From Roseovarius sp. TE539 (GTDB lineage Bacteria > Pseudomonadota > Alphaproteobacteria > Rhodobacterales > Rhodobacteraceae): a stretch of DNA of 64,000 nucleotides. The stretch spans positions 62,001 to 126,000 of the forward strand of contig NZ_QNGB01000011.1 of the NCBI RefSeq assembly GCF_003298505.1, given 5' to 3'. The number at the start of each line of letters is the position of its first letter. Position 1 is the first letter of the stretch. The notes beneath the pieces are model-generated. The model saw only the letters and a program-made list of their open reading frames with translations, was not told the origin of the DNA and did no database searches. The translations under genes were made by a program, and so were the position numbers. This document shows positions 63,466 to 64,000 of this stretch, in pieces.

Positions 63466-63583
63466 CCTCGCTGAACCAAGTGCACCAGCTACCCGGCAAC
63501 TACTCCAAGCATGTCTTGCACCAGCATCCTACGAGCGAAATGCGCTGCAACACACTCGTATATATGGGGTAGATGCTAACCTA

Positions 63584-63958
63584 TCAGCCCTCCCGCGCCG
63601 CTCTTTGCGCGCGCTTGAAGAAGTGCCGAGTAGCCTGCTCGCGCGCGTCCTTATCGGTCATGACGATGTTGCGCATCTCGTTGTCGTTCTGAAACATCTT
63701 GACCATGCCCTGGAAGAACGCCTGCGAGAATGCGTTGTAGACCACGTCAGCGGGGTTGTTGCGGACCATCTCGGTCATGTCCTCGTCCATGATCTCGCGG
63801 GTGACGCGCTCGAAGCGAAGGAAGTCGTCGCGCGAGAAGCTCGTCCCGTGCCGCTCGTTGAAGGAGTCGATGATCTCCGAGAGCGACCGCTCCTCCTCCT
63901 CGGTATAGGCGTTCGCACCGAACTCGGTGATCGGATCGAGCGTGGCAGTCTCACACAT
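63584..63958 (-). pseudogene. Probable HsdR (type I restriction) C-terminal remnant
   Basis: The 124-residue frame contains LSEIIDSFNERHGTSFSRDD, a long acidic helix and AFSQAFFQGMVKMFQNDNEM. This order resembles the C-terminal end of HsdR motor subunits of type I restriction systems (normally about 1000 residues). In the same frame upstream, ten codons further, a TAG at 63986-63988 closes the frame before the window edge. No good ribosome-binding site precedes the ATG at 63958. I therefore read it as a truncated or broken hsdR. A small independent protein is possible. Confidence 0.6.
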
Positions 63959-64000
63959 CGCAAGCCTGCGAACGATCTCTACATACTACGCGCCAGCGCT

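Noticed and set aside
1-64000. CRISPR arrays, insertion sequences and rRNA genes
   Set aside because: No regularly spaced repeats, transposase-like proteins with terminal repeats or rRNA segments were seen on reading the window.

Overview
This is a GC-rich (about 60-65% by eye), densely packed bacterial window. It looks like the chromosome of an alphaproteobacterium of the Rhodobacteraceae/Roseobacter type. Three things suggest this: a short prolyl-tRNA synthetase without the bacterial editing insert, an alphaproteobacterial DksA with a degenerate zinc finger, and the HdaA-ppk, LolCD and DUF2927/MoxR/VWA gene neighbourhoods. ATGA stop/start overlaps and GGAGG ribosome-binding sites are frequent. 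I saw no CRISPR array, insertion sequence or rRNA.

Region 1 (1-15099) is a divergent catabolic locus. The left arm (minus strand) encodes an unusual regulator, a short-chain dehydrogenase (SDR), an M24-fold hydrolase, an acetoin/pyruvate-type E1 alpha/E1 beta/E2 set and an aldehyde dehydrogenase cut by the window edge. The right arm (plus strand) encodes a complete ribose-type ABC importer, a second SDR, a 3-hydroxyisobutyrate-dehydrogenase-like enzyme and a ThuA-like protein. The regulator is a winged helix fused to a MalE-class solute-binding domain without a signal peptide, so it probably senses a ligand in the cytoplasm. The E2 has two lipoyl domains but a short C-terminal domain without the acyltransferase motif. 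The substrate of the locus is unknown. This is the best candidate for something undescribed.

Region 2 (15100-46343) is mostly housekeeping: copper export (copA-cueR with a textbook CueR promoter), a Fur-family regulator, an FAD monooxygenase, dksA, a MoxR/DUF2927/VWA cluster, an HNH protein and yebC. It continues with two SLC13-type transporters flanking a glycosyltransferase-like gene, then an EamA transporter, a YmdB-type phosphoesterase, lolD-lolC, proS, a PerM-type protein, hdaA, ppk and ppx. It ends with a secreted acidic protein, an EEP nuclease, a TerB/J-domain protein, a GNAT enzyme and a glyoxalase-fold protein.

Region 3 (46426-61817) is dominated by methylamine/betaine-type metabolism. 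One operon encodes a dimethylglycine/sarcosine-dehydrogenase-like flavoprotein, a non-pyrrolysine MttB-family methyltransferase, a TetR regulator and a DadA-like oxidase. A second flavoprotein paralog lies beyond a cyclic-nucleotide-binding-patatin fusion. A DegT aminotransferase, gamma-glutamyltransferase and a D-2-hydroxyacid dehydrogenase complete the region. No corrinoid protein is present to partner the MttB homolog.

Region 4 (61930-64000) has an SH3-domain secreted protein, then tRNA-Gln(TTG), an SRAP-family gene and what looks like the C-terminal remnant of a type I restriction HsdR subunit. This suggests the edge of an accessory island at the tRNA.
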